From contig JAJVIH010000040.1 in the NCBI GenBank assembly GCA_022072125.1, forward strand, positions 1 to 42,288: a stretch of DNA of 42,288 nucleotides, given 5' to 3'. Under the pieces are notes generated by a model that saw only the letters and a program-made list of their open reading frames with translations, made no database searches and had not been told where the DNA came from. Positions 16,630 to 25,524 of this stretch are shown here, in pieces. Every line of letters begins with the position of its first letter. Within the stretch, counting starts at the first letter, position 1. This DNA comes from Myxococcota bacterium (GTDB lineage Bacteria > Myxococcota > JAJVIH01). Both the position numbers and the translations under genes were made by a program.

Positions 16630-17808
16630 ATGGCCTTGCGTTTCAATCCCGCCATGGGACGTGAATTGCGGAAGGGCGTGTGGATTCCCGCGCTGGCGTT
16701 GTTGCTGGCGTGGGGCGGATGCTCCTCCCGCAACCCGGCGGACCGCCCCCTCGACCGCCTGGCGGAAGGAGCGGACAGCGGCGCCCCCGCCATCCACCCG
16801 GATGCACGGACGCCGCCGGGTCCTGACGCCATGACAGTGGACATTGGCGCCGCGGATTCCGCGCCGCCGGACAGCGGCGCCGGAGATTCCGCGATAACGG
16901 ACGCCGGTGATGCGGAAGAGGCGGGGCTGTCCGATAGTCCGCCCCCGGATGATCTTGCTCCGCCGCCCGGCGATTTGCCCTTCGCGGGCCACTGGATGCG
17001 GGATGTGATCGGCGACTGCATACAGGCGGAGGAATGGTTTTCATTCAGGCCGGGCAATCCATTCGGATTCACCTTCACCATGGTGGACCGGAACGCCTGC
17101 AGCGCCAACTGGTTTGTCAAACCCGTCGAAGGAACCGGCGGCTTTCAATCCGGCGCGCTCATCCAAATCCGCTATGAAAATAACGGCGTTCAAATGGCGG
17201 CGGAATGGACGCCCGTGGTGGTCAATGGCTGGTGGGATAAACAGCCGCCACATCCCTTTGGCTATCAACCGGGCGGACGCGCCCTGAACGTTCGCGGTTT
17301 CGTGGCGGCGCCGGACGGCGGCGGCAAATCCTTCCGGAACCGCTACTCCCAGCGCATGGAATACCCGGAAAATGGATATTTTTCGTGGGAGGAGACGGAA
17401 ATCCGCCTGCTGTTTGATCGTCCGGTTTCCGCGGGGGCCGGATCGTGCAAAATCTCGGCGTCCGTGCTTGTCGCCCGGAATAGCACGCGGGAGCCCCTGG
17501 AGAAGGATGAAAAGAAGCTGGAATTTGGTTGCACGGCCGGTCCATCCGTCCGTCCCGGTTTTCAGCAGATTGTGTTTGATGGTTTTGAGCCATCCACCGC
17601 GTTCATCAAATGGAACGAATATATCACCCGGCAAAAACTGTTTGCGAAGGAATACAGTCCATTGCGTTACCAGTTCGAAAGGGCGTTGCAACCGGTCCTC
17701 TATTTCCGCACGGACAACGCATCATCCCTGTTTGTGGAAGGCGATGGTTGGCTGACGGAGTACCGTGACGGTCCTCCCGCCACGGTCACCGCGCCAGCCA
17801 GGCCCTAG
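16630..17808 (+). CDS. Stalked lipoprotein of unknown function
   Basis: I do not recognise this 392-residue protein. It has a signal peptide ending in a lipobox-like LAWGGC, then an Ala/Asp/Pro/Gly stalk (DSAPPDSGAGDS and similar) to about residue 115. A single globular domain of about 270 residues follows, rich in aromatic residues and beta-type sequence: AGHWMRDVIGDC, FRPGNPFGFTFTMVD, WTPVVVNGWWDKQPPHPFGY, then FDGFEPSTAFIKWNEYITRQ near the end. Four cysteines in the globular part could form disulfides. The start is either ATG at 16630 or ATG at 16654; neither has a good ribosome-binding site, and 16654 gives the more usual signal length. It is transcribed divergently from the ceramidase-like gene and convergently with the GH94-like gene. 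Surface or periplasmic location is inferred. Confidence 0.72.
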   Translation: MALRFNPAMGRELRKGVWIPALALLLAWGGCSSRNPADRPLDRLAEGADSGAPAIHPDARTPPGPDAMTVDIGAADSAPPDSGAGDSAITDAGDAEEAGLSDSPPPDDLAPPPGDLPFAGHWMRDVIGDCIQAEEWFSFRPGNPFGFTFTMVDRNACSANWFVKPVEGTGGFQSGALIQIRYENNGVQMAAEWTPVVVNGWWDKQPPHPFGYQPGGRALNVRGFVAAPDGGGKSFRNRYSQRMEYPENGYFSWEETEIRLLFDRPVSAGAGSCKISASVLVARNSTREPLEKDEKKLEFGCTAGPSVRPGFQQIVFDGFEPSTAFIKWNEYITRQKLFAKEYSPLRYQFERALQPVLYFRTDNASSLFVEGDGWLTEYRDGPPATVTAPARP

Positions 17809-17862
17809 TATTTGTTCTCCGGAACAGGCGGTGGTTCTCTCGCCGCGCCGCCGTGCTTTTTC

Positions 17863-20586
17863 TCATTGCGCGGGTGCGACCGCGAATGCGAAGGCGCGAC
17901 TTTCATTTGTCCGCAACTCCAGCAGCGCTTCGCCATTGCCGGCCGGGACCGCCGCGCCGTCCAGCCGGGCTTCGTGGCCCGCGGGAACCGCCAGGCGGAT
18001 GCGCACGAGGCTGTTGGCTTGCAAGCGGATGGCGCCGGCGAGGCGGTTGTTGTTGCGGCTCAACTCCAGCACCGGCGTGCGCATGGAGAAATCCCCCAGC
18101 GCGGGCGGCGGTGCGATGCGCAACGCGCCATCGGCCGCGGGCTCGACGCCGCTGACGCGCAGCGCCGCCAGCAGGGGCATGGCGTGCGCGTTGGCGTTCA
18201 TCACCGGCCAGTCTGTCATCGGCGTGACGATGCTCGCCCAGGTTCCTCCCTTCACGCCGATGCCGTCGGGCTGCGACCAGATTCCATACCACTGGTTGGG
18301 GTTGGCCTCCGCATAGGCGTGCAGGGTCTGGCGCGTGAAATGTCCCCAGGCTTTTTCAAAATCCGAACGCAGGTATCCCCAGGTCAGCAACCCCGCGATG
18401 GCGTGCCACATGTCTCCGCCTTTGGTCAGCGTCGCGCCCACAGGAGAAGGTTTGTCCACGCGCTCATATATGGACTTGATCAGCGCATCGCGCCGTTCCG
18501 GCGCGGGATGATCCGCGATCAGCGCCCATACCTGCGCCTCCAGATCGAGGTGTTTGTCTCCGTAGGGTTCGCCGGGACCAAACCACGCGCGCCGGTACCA
18601 TTCTCCCACCCACTGTTTTTCCAGGGCGGGTCCCAGCGCGGCGGCGAACTCCCGCGCACGCCGGGCCAGGGCCGGGTCGTCCTGCTCCACCAGCGCCGCC
18701 GCCCGCGGCAGGACCCACAACGCCATGGCGCTGTTGTAAATGGATTCGCCGATCTTTTCGGCCTGGCCGCGATCCTTTGCGTTGAGGGTGACGCCGTCGC
18801 TCCAGTCCCCGGTGCCGATGCGGATGAGGCCGTTGGCGCCCAGCCCGATGGCGTCCATCAGGTGCAGCAGGGCGGCCCGTGCATGGCCCAGGGTGGTGTC
18901 GCTTCGTCCCTCGCCGCGCGGCCAGTAGGGATTGTTCTCGCGCAGAAATTCCTGGTCCCCCGTTGCGGCCATGTATTCGGTCAGCGCCCACAGAAAGGCC
19001 AGGTCCATGTCCGAGGGGCTGAAGTGGATTTCCGCGTTCTCCAGCACGCCGAAGCCCTGGACCGCGTAGCTGATCTGTTTGTCCTTCGCATAGGTCATGC
19101 GCATCAGCGTACGCAGCAGGTCCCTGGACAGATCGGGCCGCAGATACGCCAGGGGGGCGGCGAAAATCGCGAAGTCGCGCGCGGCGCCGTCGAGGCCGTG
19201 GAGGTACATATAGGCGGAACCCTGCACCGCCGCGCGGGCGCCGAAATAATCCTCGCGGATGCTCGCCGCCAGCAGTTGACCGGCGTGCCAGGCCATCTCC
19301 CGCGTCAGGAATGACGCGCGGGGAAATACGAACCACGCCAGATCGGCGGCCTCTTGGCGCTGGTCCGGCCAGGCCGCGGGCATGGGTTCATCGGGCTTGA
19401 GGATTCCGAATGCATAGCGCAGCCGGGCCACCCCAAAGGGAGGCAACTCCAGTTCCGTTTCTTCGGCGAGCATGGCGGGTTCGCCCTGCGCGGAGCCTTC
19501 GGGGAGCAGCGCGGGATCATCCGCCCCGCCCACCGCTGACGGCGTACTGACGCCGCCCCCGCCGAAAAACGCCGCGCGCTGGGTGTGAAATTTTCCCGCC
19601 ACCCCGGCTGGAGACACGCGCGACAGGAAAACATCGCGCGGGTAAAAATCCCGGGGCGAAGGAATATCCGCGGGTTTGGCGTCCGCGCCCGCGTAGACGT
19701 GGGAAATGCGCATTCCGCCGTCGCGCTTCGCCCGGATGCGGAACAGGCGGTTGACGCCGTCGCGTTCGCGGTCGCCGCGCCGCGGGAGACCCTTGTCGAG
19801 TTTGCCAGAGCGCGCCAGTTGCATCTCGACGGGATGGCGGTTCACGTCCCAGAACTCCACATGGCGGATGGTCCGGCGCTCCGGCTTCAGGTTCCAGATT
19901 TCGATTTCGGACTGGAGTTGGGCGTGCTCTCCCCTGGGCGCGAAAACCGTGCGGCGGATCATCAATCCATCGTGTCTCGTTTCGGATTTCACATGATCCG
20001 ATCCGGCGGACATGCGGATTTCCGCACCGGGAATAGCAAGTCCGCGCGCGGACGCCCAGGTTCCGTTTTCCGATCGGATATAACTGTATCCGCCGCCGGT
20101 GCGCTGGTTCTCCATGTTGATCTTGTTCCAGAAGACCGGCCCGCGCTCCCGCGTGAACAACTGGATGAAGCCCCGGTTGTCCGCGATGGCGATGACATGG
20201 TCATTGCCAAACTGGAACCAGTGGTCGCGCCGTTTCGAGCCGTCGCTCAACGTCCATTCGGCGCGTGGATCGCCCAGGTCATCGAAGTTGTAGGCGTAAG
20301 CCGGCAATCCATTGGCGCCGGAATGCCAAAACCCGAACGCGCCCGCGCCCGTGTTGCAGCGGGCCTTTTCCGGTTGAGCGGGATCGGCCGCTTCACAACC
20401 CGGCTCCCCCGCGCCGGCGGGAATCGAAAAATCCGCTTCCGCCGGCGGCATGGATGGCGCGGGAACGGAAGCGCCGGAATCCCCCGCCGTTGAGGCGTCC
20501 GTGATCTGCGATGGCGTTTCCCTGGAACAGCCGGCCGCCAGGCACAAGGCGGCGAATGCGAACATGAATCCGGACAGCCTGTTCAT
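17863..20586 (-). CDS. GH94-like (cellobiose phosphorylase family) lipoprotein
   Basis: This 907-residue lipoprotein (lipobox LAAGC, Cys20; AGGAG ribosome-binding site 8 bases before ATG) has a short Ala/Ser/Asp stalk. The body resembles family 94 glycoside phosphorylases (formerly GT36). The N-terminal beta-sandwich region has GAGAFGFWHSGANGLPAY and EIEIWNLKPERRTIRHVEFW. A helical (alpha/alpha)6-type region contains ARAAVQGSAYMYLHGLDGA, TGDWSDGVT (594-598, the GDWND-type motif holding the family's acid residue) and KIGESIYNSAMALWVLP. A C-terminal beta domain follows. Known GH94 enzymes are mostly cytoplasmic phosphorylases of cellobiose, chitobiose or cyclic glucan, so an exported version is odd and could be a hydrolase or binding protein. 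Family assignment is by motif only. Confidence 0.75.
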   Translation of the reverse strand: MNRLSGFMFAFAALCLAAGCSRETPSQITDASTAGDSGASVPAPSMPPAEADFSIPAGAGEPGCEAADPAQPEKARCNTGAGAFGFWHSGANGLPAYAYNFDDLGDPRAEWTLSDGSKRRDHWFQFGNDHVIAIADNRGFIQLFTRERGPVFWNKINMENQRTGGGYSYIRSENGTWASARGLAIPGAEIRMSAGSDHVKSETRHDGLMIRRTVFAPRGEHAQLQSEIEIWNLKPERRTIRHVEFWDVNRHPVEMQLARSGKLDKGLPRRGDRERDGVNRLFRIRAKRDGGMRISHVYAGADAKPADIPSPRDFYPRDVFLSRVSPAGVAGKFHTQRAAFFGGGGVSTPSAVGGADDPALLPEGSAQGEPAMLAEETELELPPFGVARLRYAFGILKPDEPMPAAWPDQRQEAADLAWFVFPRASFLTREMAWHAGQLLAASIREDYFGARAAVQGSAYMYLHGLDGAARDFAIFAAPLAYLRPDLSRDLLRTLMRMTYAKDKQISYAVQGFGVLENAEIHFSPSDMDLAFLWALTEYMAATGDQEFLRENNPYWPRGEGRSDTTLGHARAALLHLMDAIGLGANGLIRIGTGDWSDGVTLNAKDRGQAEKIGESIYNSAMALWVLPRAAALVEQDDPALARRAREFAAALGPALEKQWVGEWYRRAWFGPGEPYGDKHLDLEAQVWALIADHPAPERRDALIKSIYERVDKPSPVGATLTKGGDMWHAIAGLLTWGYLRSDFEKAWGHFTRQTLHAYAEANPNQWYGIWSQPDGIGVKGGTWASIVTPMTDWPVMNANAHAMPLLAALRVSGVEPAADGALRIAPPPALGDFSMRTPVLELSRNNNRLAGAIRLQANSLVRIRLAVPAGHEARLDGAAVPAGNGEALLELRTNESRAFAFAVAPAQ

Positions 20587-20666
20587 GCGGAAACTCCTGA
20601 TGCAAACGCAATCACTATGCCGTCCGGGGATCGCCCGCGCAAGACGGGTGAGCGGATGCTCCGGAC

Positions 20667-20945
20667 CTACTTTTTGAACAGCATTTCCAGTTTGGCGCGG
20701 GCGGCTGATTCATCTGTTTTTCCCGCCGCCGCGCCGCCGGGGGAAAACCAGTCGCAGAAATTGGCGGTCTCCCGGTCCTGCACCGGATCGGCGTGTGGTT
20801 CGCGGCACTGGTTTTGGGCGTTGGAGTCCCACCATTTGCAGTTGCGGCAGGAGCGGATGTCCTTCAGGCATTTGCGGCAGGACTCGCCGCGGCTGACAGG
20901 GCCCAGCACGAGGTACTCGGTTCCACAATTCCAGCAGGCAGGCAT
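20667..20945 (-). CDS. Small Cys-rich zinc-ribbon-like protein
   Basis: This 92-residue cytoplasmic protein has an even set of cysteine pairs: C4WNC7 with C23RKC26, and C33RNC36 with Cys47 and Cys64, suggesting two metal sites. The segment CRNCKWWDSNAQNQCREP, followed later by ANFCDWF, recalls short conserved proteins of deltaproteobacteria that lack an assigned function. The rest is charged and ends in a short helix (RAKLEMLFKK). It lies between the AlkC-like gene (92 bases upstream) and the GH94-like gene (80 bases downstream) on the same strand, but each gap is long enough for separate expression. The ribosome-binding site is weak. Likely structural zinc or possibly an iron-sulfur site; function unknown. 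Confidence 0.75.
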   Translation of the reverse strand: MPACWNCGTEYLVLGPVSRGESCRKCLKDIRSCRNCKWWDSNAQNQCREPHADPVQDRETANFCDWFSPGGAAAGKTDESAARAKLEMLFKK

Positions 20946-21037
20946 GGTTTTGGCGTCCCGGATTGGGGTTGAGCAGCCTTCATGCTAACGCCGCCCGCTT
21001 CCCGCGCCAACTTTCCGGCGGTCCCGGATGTGCTTCG

Positions 21038-22150
21038 CTACGCCGGACGCAAGTCAAATGAGCCAACAGGAAAAGCGGAGCCGTTGATCACCACTTCGAC
21101 CAGGTGTTTTCCCGGGTAATGGGCGCGCGTGGTCTGCTGCGCCAGCGAGATGGATTTTCCCGCGTTCAGACGGGCGCCGGGCTTGAGTTCGCCTTCAGTC
21201 AGCTTGAACACCTTGGGAGATATTCCGCCATTGGCCTTTACGAAATGGATCCGCAAATCAATGATCAGCCTCTGGGGCCTCCCGCCCCCGGAGGCGAGGA
21301 GGACGTCAATGCGGACGCGCTCTCCGATCCTGGGCTTCTTCGGGCTGATTTCCGCGGAGACCGTGACGCGGGGTTTGGCGCCCCCGCCCAGCAATTCCAG
21401 CGCGCCCGATTCGCCGCGTTTCACCGCGGATCGGAGCGCATGGCGGATCAGCTTCATCCGTTCCGGCGCCGCGCCTTCCTTCCATTCGCGGCAGATGCGG
21501 AAGAGCAGTTCCGGATGATCCTTGCCGATGTCATTCAGGTGGTTGGCCACCGACCGGCGCACGTATTCCGATGGATCGTCGCGCAGCGCGGTCAGCAGGG
21601 GCAGCACCGGCGCGGGATTCTGTTGCAGGGCGCGCAGGCGCATCGCCCAGGGCAGGCGCGGGCGGGTTCCCTCGGACACCAGGCGGCGTACATGCGGACT
21701 GGGATCGCGCGTCCACCGTTCCAGCACGGCGAAGGTCCGCGCGGGATATTTCTCGATGAAGAAGCGGATGGAAAACTCGCAACTGAAGCGCTGGGTCAAC
21801 GCATGTTGCAGGGCCATGGCTTCCTCGAAATGATCCAGTCCGCGGCGGGCGGCGTATTGCACATGGGGCAGATACAAAAACGGCGCCATGCCCCATTTCC
21901 CCGTGGTTTCCAGGACGGGGCCGAGAGACCGTTCCAGGATTTTCGCGGCGGCGGGAAACTCCGGCGGCAGGCAGGCTTCCATCGCCGCGCTGATGTGGCG
22001 GGCCCTGTCCAGCAACTCCAGTTTTTCCAGACCGGCGGCGGCCTGGAGCACAAACTCCGCGCGCGGGAATTGCGGCCACGCGGCGGAAAGGCTGTCCGCC
22101 AGCCGTTCCGTCAGTTCCCGGTTGAAGAAATGTTTCAGCGGTTCAGCCAT
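21038..22150 (-). CDS. AlkC-type DNA alkylation repair protein with C-terminal Ig-like domain
   Basis: This 370-residue protein starts with MAEPLKHFFN, typical of the AlkC/AlkD HEAT-repeat glycosylase superfamily. The helical repeats include FSCEFSIRFFIEKYP, DPSPHVRRLVSEGTRPRLPWA and LTALRDDPSEYVRRSVANHLNDIGKDHPELL; the last two are the signature repeats that grip damaged DNA. These enzymes excise N3- and N7-alkylated purines. After about residue 260 a beta-rich domain follows (KPRVTVSAEISPKKPRIGERVRIDV, RAHYPGKHLVEVVING), corresponding to the Ig-like domain described for the AlkC-alpha branch. The ATG has a GGAG ribosome-binding site. It lies 97 bases after the SppA-like gene on the same strand. 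Confidence 0.88.
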   Translation of the reverse strand: MAEPLKHFFNRELTERLADSLSAAWPQFPRAEFVLQAAAGLEKLELLDRARHISAAMEACLPPEFPAAAKILERSLGPVLETTGKWGMAPFLYLPHVQYAARRGLDHFEEAMALQHALTQRFSCEFSIRFFIEKYPARTFAVLERWTRDPSPHVRRLVSEGTRPRLPWAMRLRALQQNPAPVLPLLTALRDDPSEYVRRSVANHLNDIGKDHPELLFRICREWKEGAAPERMKLIRHALRSAVKRGESGALELLGGGAKPRVTVSAEISPKKPRIGERVRIDVLLASGGGRPQRLIIDLRIHFVKANGGISPKVFKLTEGELKPGARLNAGKSISLAQQTTRAHYPGKHLVEVVINGSAFPVGSFDLRPA

Positions 22151-22247
22151 GATGTCTCCGGATGCGGCGGCGAACGCCTGTGTCCGGCGTTCCGGCGGCG
22201 CTTCTTCACGAACAGCGCGCCGGAAATCCGGGCAGGATGATCGCCTT

Positions 22248-24722
22248 CTACTTCACCAGTTCGGGGGCCAGCATCCAGATTCCCGGATCGGCGGCCAGTT
22301 CCTTGTCTATCGCGCCGGTGGTCAGGATATCCCGCACCTCGCGTTTCCAGTTGGCGAGCGCATCCACCGTGCCGCCGATGCTGGACAGGAAATCCCGGCC
22401 GCGGCCCAGGCGCATCAGGCGGATGCGGCGATCCTTGGCGATTCCCGCTTTTTCCCTGGCGATCTCGATGGCGCGGTCAAGGCCGCCCAGTTCATCCACC
22501 AGGCCCAGTTCTTTCGCCTTTTCGCCGCTCCAGACCCGTCCGCGGGCGATGGCGTCAATCTGTTCCGTGGTCTTGTTGCGGCCCTGCGCCACGTGTCCGG
22601 TGAAGTCCTTGTAGATGTCGTTGATGGCGTCCTGCACGCTGGCGGCTTCGCCATCGGTCCAGGGCCGCCACACGCCATCGGCGTCCGCACGCGGGGCGGT
22701 GGTGACCGTCGAGGTGGCCACGCCGATCTTGCGGGCCAGTCCGGAGACCTCGAATTTCATGGCGTATACGCCGATGGAGCCGGTGATCGTGCCCGGATTG
22801 GCCACGATGGTGTTGGCCTTGGACGCGATATAATAACCGCCCGACGCCGCGACCGCGCCCATGGACACCACCACGGGCTTGTCCTCCTTGGTCAGTTCGA
22901 CCTCGCGCAGGATTTTCTCTCCCGCCAGCGCCGAGCCGCCCGGGCTGTCAATGCGCAGGATCACCGCCTCGACAAAGGGGTCCTTGCGCGCCTTCTCCAG
23001 CGCTTTGACGATGTTGTTGGCGCCCACGGTCGGCCCGAAAAACAGGCTGAAGCCGCTGTCGCCGGGAACCATGGTGCCATGCACGTCCACCACCGCGATG
23101 ACGGGGTCGCTTTTCCAGGCGTTGTTTTTGTATTTGCGATCCATGTACGCCTCATCGAGGTGGATGGCCCGGCCGATGGTTTCCTTTACATAGTCTTCAA
23201 TCTGATCGCGGTGTTTCAACTCGTCGGCCAGGCCGTCTTCCCGGGCCTTGCGCGCGGACCACACGCCCCGTTCATTCATCCAGCGGTTGACTTCATCCAC
23301 GCTTTTCCCGCGTCCGGACGCGATGGACGTGACGAAGAGGCGCCCGCGCGTGTCGAGCAGGCCGGTGATCGCCTCCAGGTTCTCGCGCGAGGGGCTGTCG
23401 CGGGTGAAGGTCTCCACCGCCGACTTGTATTCGCCGACGCGCACGTACTGGATTTTGACGCCGATCTTGTCCAGCAGGTCCTTGAAGAAGAGCGAGGTCG
23501 AGGACAGCCCGGTCAGACGCACCCCGCCGCCCGGATTGATGGCGATGCGATCCGCCGCGGAGGCGAGGTAATAATCCTCGTTGCCCGCCGTCTCGAAGTA
23601 CGCCACCACTTTCTTTCCGCCTGCCTTGAAGCGCTCGATCGCCGTCCGCAATTCCGACAGGTCGGTCAGCGAGAGATCGTTGTCCTGAATGCGCAACAGC
23701 ATGCCGCTGATGGTGTCATCGCTTGCGGAACGATCGATGGCGGCGATCAGATCCGCCAGCAGCACGCGCTTGCCGAAGAAGATATCGAGGTTGAGAAATC
23801 CGCCGCCCGGCTGCGCGGCCACGCGATCATTCACATCCACCACCATCACCCCGCCGCCTGGCTGCACCACGGATGGATAACGGACGCTGGAGAAACGGGC
23901 GTCCACGGTCACGCCTTCGTAGCCGTTGGCGTCCGATACATTGAAGAAGGCCCCCAGTCCCGCATTGGCCAAATCCAGCGCGACGCCCACGCCGTAATCC
24001 AGATCGGTGTTGAGAGAGCCCAGCAGGTTCAGGCCGCGCACAGGAACAATCTCCGCGCGGAACATGGGCGCGGGGTCGGCGGCGTCCTGCACGAAGCGGT
24101 AATCGGCGGAGAGCGTGACGCGATCAGTGAAGGGGCGGAACGACAGACCGGTTTGCAATTCGCGGTTGGCCTTCACCCCCATGGGTGCGGCGTTGGAAAG
24201 ATTTTTTCCCGCCACGCCAATGCTGAAGAGCCCGCCCATGCGCAAAAGCAGGCCCGCGTGCCAGTCCACGGAGTTGTTGACACGGCTGTCCAGCGGCGCG
24301 GTGACATCCAGCGCGGCGCCCAGGTAGAGCACATTGTCCACCGCTTCAAAGGCGAAGGGGATGGTCCACTTGAGGTAATCCACATCGCGGAAACGCGCGG
24401 CCCCCGCGTGGCGGGCGTTCATTCCGCCGCCCCGCATGGGATCGTTGAAGTGATACTGAAAGCCCAGGCCAAAAGGCGTGAACTGCATGAACAGACCTTC
24501 GGCGCGCGGGCCGCCCGATGTGGGCTCGAAATGGGCGAGCCGCAATTCAAAGCCCTCATTCACGCCAATGCCGGCAGGGTTGATCAGCATGCTGAAGGCG
24601 TCGCCCGTATAGGAAACGGACCGCGAGGGAACCGGCATGTCGTTCAGGCTTTGCGCCGCCGCCGCGGCGGGAATGATCAACAGCGCGGGAATCAACCAGA
24701 GGCGGGGCGAATATCTGTTCAT
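22248..24722 (-). CDS. sppA: SppA signal peptide peptidase fused to an outer-membrane-barrel-like N-terminal domain
   Basis: This 824-residue protein starts at ATG 24722 with an AAAGGAT ribosome-binding site. A Sec signal ends near AAAAAQ. Residues about 25-285 look like a beta-barrel of the FadL/PorV type: DAFSMLINPAGIGVNEGFEL, then amphipathic strands with Gly turns (GLGFQYHFND, NVLYLGAALDVTAPLD, VTLSADYRFVQDA, DYGVGVALDLANAGLGAFF). From about 290 it is a two-repeat SppA of the 67K type: YKSAVETFTRDSPS with the general base Lys433, IDSPGGSALAGEK, and GAVAASGGYYIAS with the nucleophile Ser627. SppA cleaves remnant signal peptides or lipoproteins in a self-compartmentalised ring. Inner-membrane SppA normally has a transmembrane helix; here the barrel-like part would place the protease at the outer membrane or in the periplasm. 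Confidence 0.88.
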   Translation of the reverse strand: MNRYSPRLWLIPALLIIPAAAAAQSLNDMPVPSRSVSYTGDAFSMLINPAGIGVNEGFELRLAHFEPTSGGPRAEGLFMQFTPFGLGFQYHFNDPMRGGGMNARHAGAARFRDVDYLKWTIPFAFEAVDNVLYLGAALDVTAPLDSRVNNSVDWHAGLLLRMGGLFSIGVAGKNLSNAAPMGVKANRELQTGLSFRPFTDRVTLSADYRFVQDAADPAPMFRAEIVPVRGLNLLGSLNTDLDYGVGVALDLANAGLGAFFNVSDANGYEGVTVDARFSSVRYPSVVQPGGGVMVVDVNDRVAAQPGGGFLNLDIFFGKRVLLADLIAAIDRSASDDTISGMLLRIQDNDLSLTDLSELRTAIERFKAGGKKVVAYFETAGNEDYYLASAADRIAINPGGGVRLTGLSSTSLFFKDLLDKIGVKIQYVRVGEYKSAVETFTRDSPSRENLEAITGLLDTRGRLFVTSIASGRGKSVDEVNRWMNERGVWSARKAREDGLADELKHRDQIEDYVKETIGRAIHLDEAYMDRKYKNNAWKSDPVIAVVDVHGTMVPGDSGFSLFFGPTVGANNIVKALEKARKDPFVEAVILRIDSPGGSALAGEKILREVELTKEDKPVVVSMGAVAASGGYYIASKANTIVANPGTITGSIGVYAMKFEVSGLARKIGVATSTVTTAPRADADGVWRPWTDGEAASVQDAINDIYKDFTGHVAQGRNKTTEQIDAIARGRVWSGEKAKELGLVDELGGLDRAIEIAREKAGIAKDRRIRLMRLGRGRDFLSSIGGTVDALANWKREVRDILTTGAIDKELAADPGIWMLAPELVK

Positions 24723-24818
24723 CGGATATCCTTTGAAACCGGACCGCGCACGGATATCATGGGAAAATTCCGCCCCACAAGCGCGGATTTTCCGCTCTAT
24801 CTGGAAGGACGCCGCGCC

Positions 24819-25469
24819 ATGACCCAACTCCCTGCTTCCGATCCGGACCGCTCCAGGGCTTACTGGGACCGCTTCGCCAATGGTTACGACCGATCCATCC
24901 GGCGCCTGCTGGGGCGTCCGTTTCCGCATATGTACGAACTGTTGCGCACGCACCTCGCGGGCTCCCGCCGGGTGCTGGAAGTCGCGGCGGGGACCGGGCT
25001 GGCGACGGTCCATCTCGCCAGCCCCGGGCGGGTGGTGGTGGCGACCGACTATTCCGCCGGCATGCTGGAAATTCTCCAGCGGCGGGTGGAGCAGGAAGCC
25101 CTGCCCGGCGTGCGGGTGGAGCAACGCGATATCTTTTCACTGGGCTATGCGGACGCCAGTTTCGACGCCGTGGTGGCGGCCAATGTGTTGCACCTGCTGC
25201 CGCGGGTGGAGGATGCGCTGGCGGGTTTGCGGCGGGTGCTGCGGCCCGGGGGCATGCTGCTGGCGCCCACGTTTTGCCACCGCCAGAACTGGCGGGCCTT
25301 GGCGGCCTCCCGCATCTTTGACCTGACGGGATTTCCCGCCCAGCGCAAACTGACGGACGCCACGCTGGTGGAACTGATCCGGACCAACGGCTTCGAGGTG
25401 CGGATGACGCAGGTGCTGGACGGACTGATCCCCGTCACCTTCGTGGCCGCGGTGAAAACCGGCGTGTAA
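24819..25469 (+). CDS. Class I SAM-dependent methyltransferase (UbiE/phospholipid-type)
   Basis: This 216-residue protein has YWDRFANGYDRSIRR, which is the usual N-terminal helix of UbiE/PmtA-like methyltransferases. It is followed by motif I RVLEVAAGTGLATVHLA, motif II VVATDYSAGMLE, SFDAVVAANVLHLLPRVEDAL and RRVLRPGGMLLAPTF. The later GYADASF and FCHRQNWRA segments are also typical of this group. It is cytoplasmic and soluble or peripheral. Candidate acceptors are quinone precursors or phosphatidylethanolamine, but sequence alone cannot decide. The ATG at 24819 has GGAAGGA 8 to 10 bases upstream; an upstream in-frame ATG at 24759 would add 20 residues that do not fit the family. It is divergent from the SppA gene across a 96-base gap. 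Confidence 0.88.
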   Translation: MTQLPASDPDRSRAYWDRFANGYDRSIRRLLGRPFPHMYELLRTHLAGSRRVLEVAAGTGLATVHLASPGRVVVATDYSAGMLEILQRRVEQEALPGVRVEQRDIFSLGYADASFDAVVAANVLHLLPRVEDALAGLRRVLRPGGMLLAPTFCHRQNWRALAASRIFDLTGFPAQRKLTDATLVELIRTNGFEVRMTQVLDGLIPVTFVAAVKTGV

Positions 25470-25524
25470 CGCCGGGACGGATCATGGTGTCTCACGCCCC
25501 GTGATGAGAAAAAGGAATTTGATC

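Noticed and set aside
16464-17120. 218-codon minus-strand frame at the divergent gap
   Set aside because: Overlaps the stalked lipoprotein and has no signal, domain or ribosome-binding site; likely a shadow.
17809-17862. Possible terminator between convergent genes
   Set aside because: GGCGG/CCGCC can pair only across a long loop and the following TTTTT is offset; too weak to list as a feature.
21888-25469. Very long plus-strand frame continuous with the methyltransferase
   Set aside because: Its first 2.9 kb mirror the AlkC and SppA genes on the other strand. Only the part from 24819 has recognisable methyltransferase motifs.
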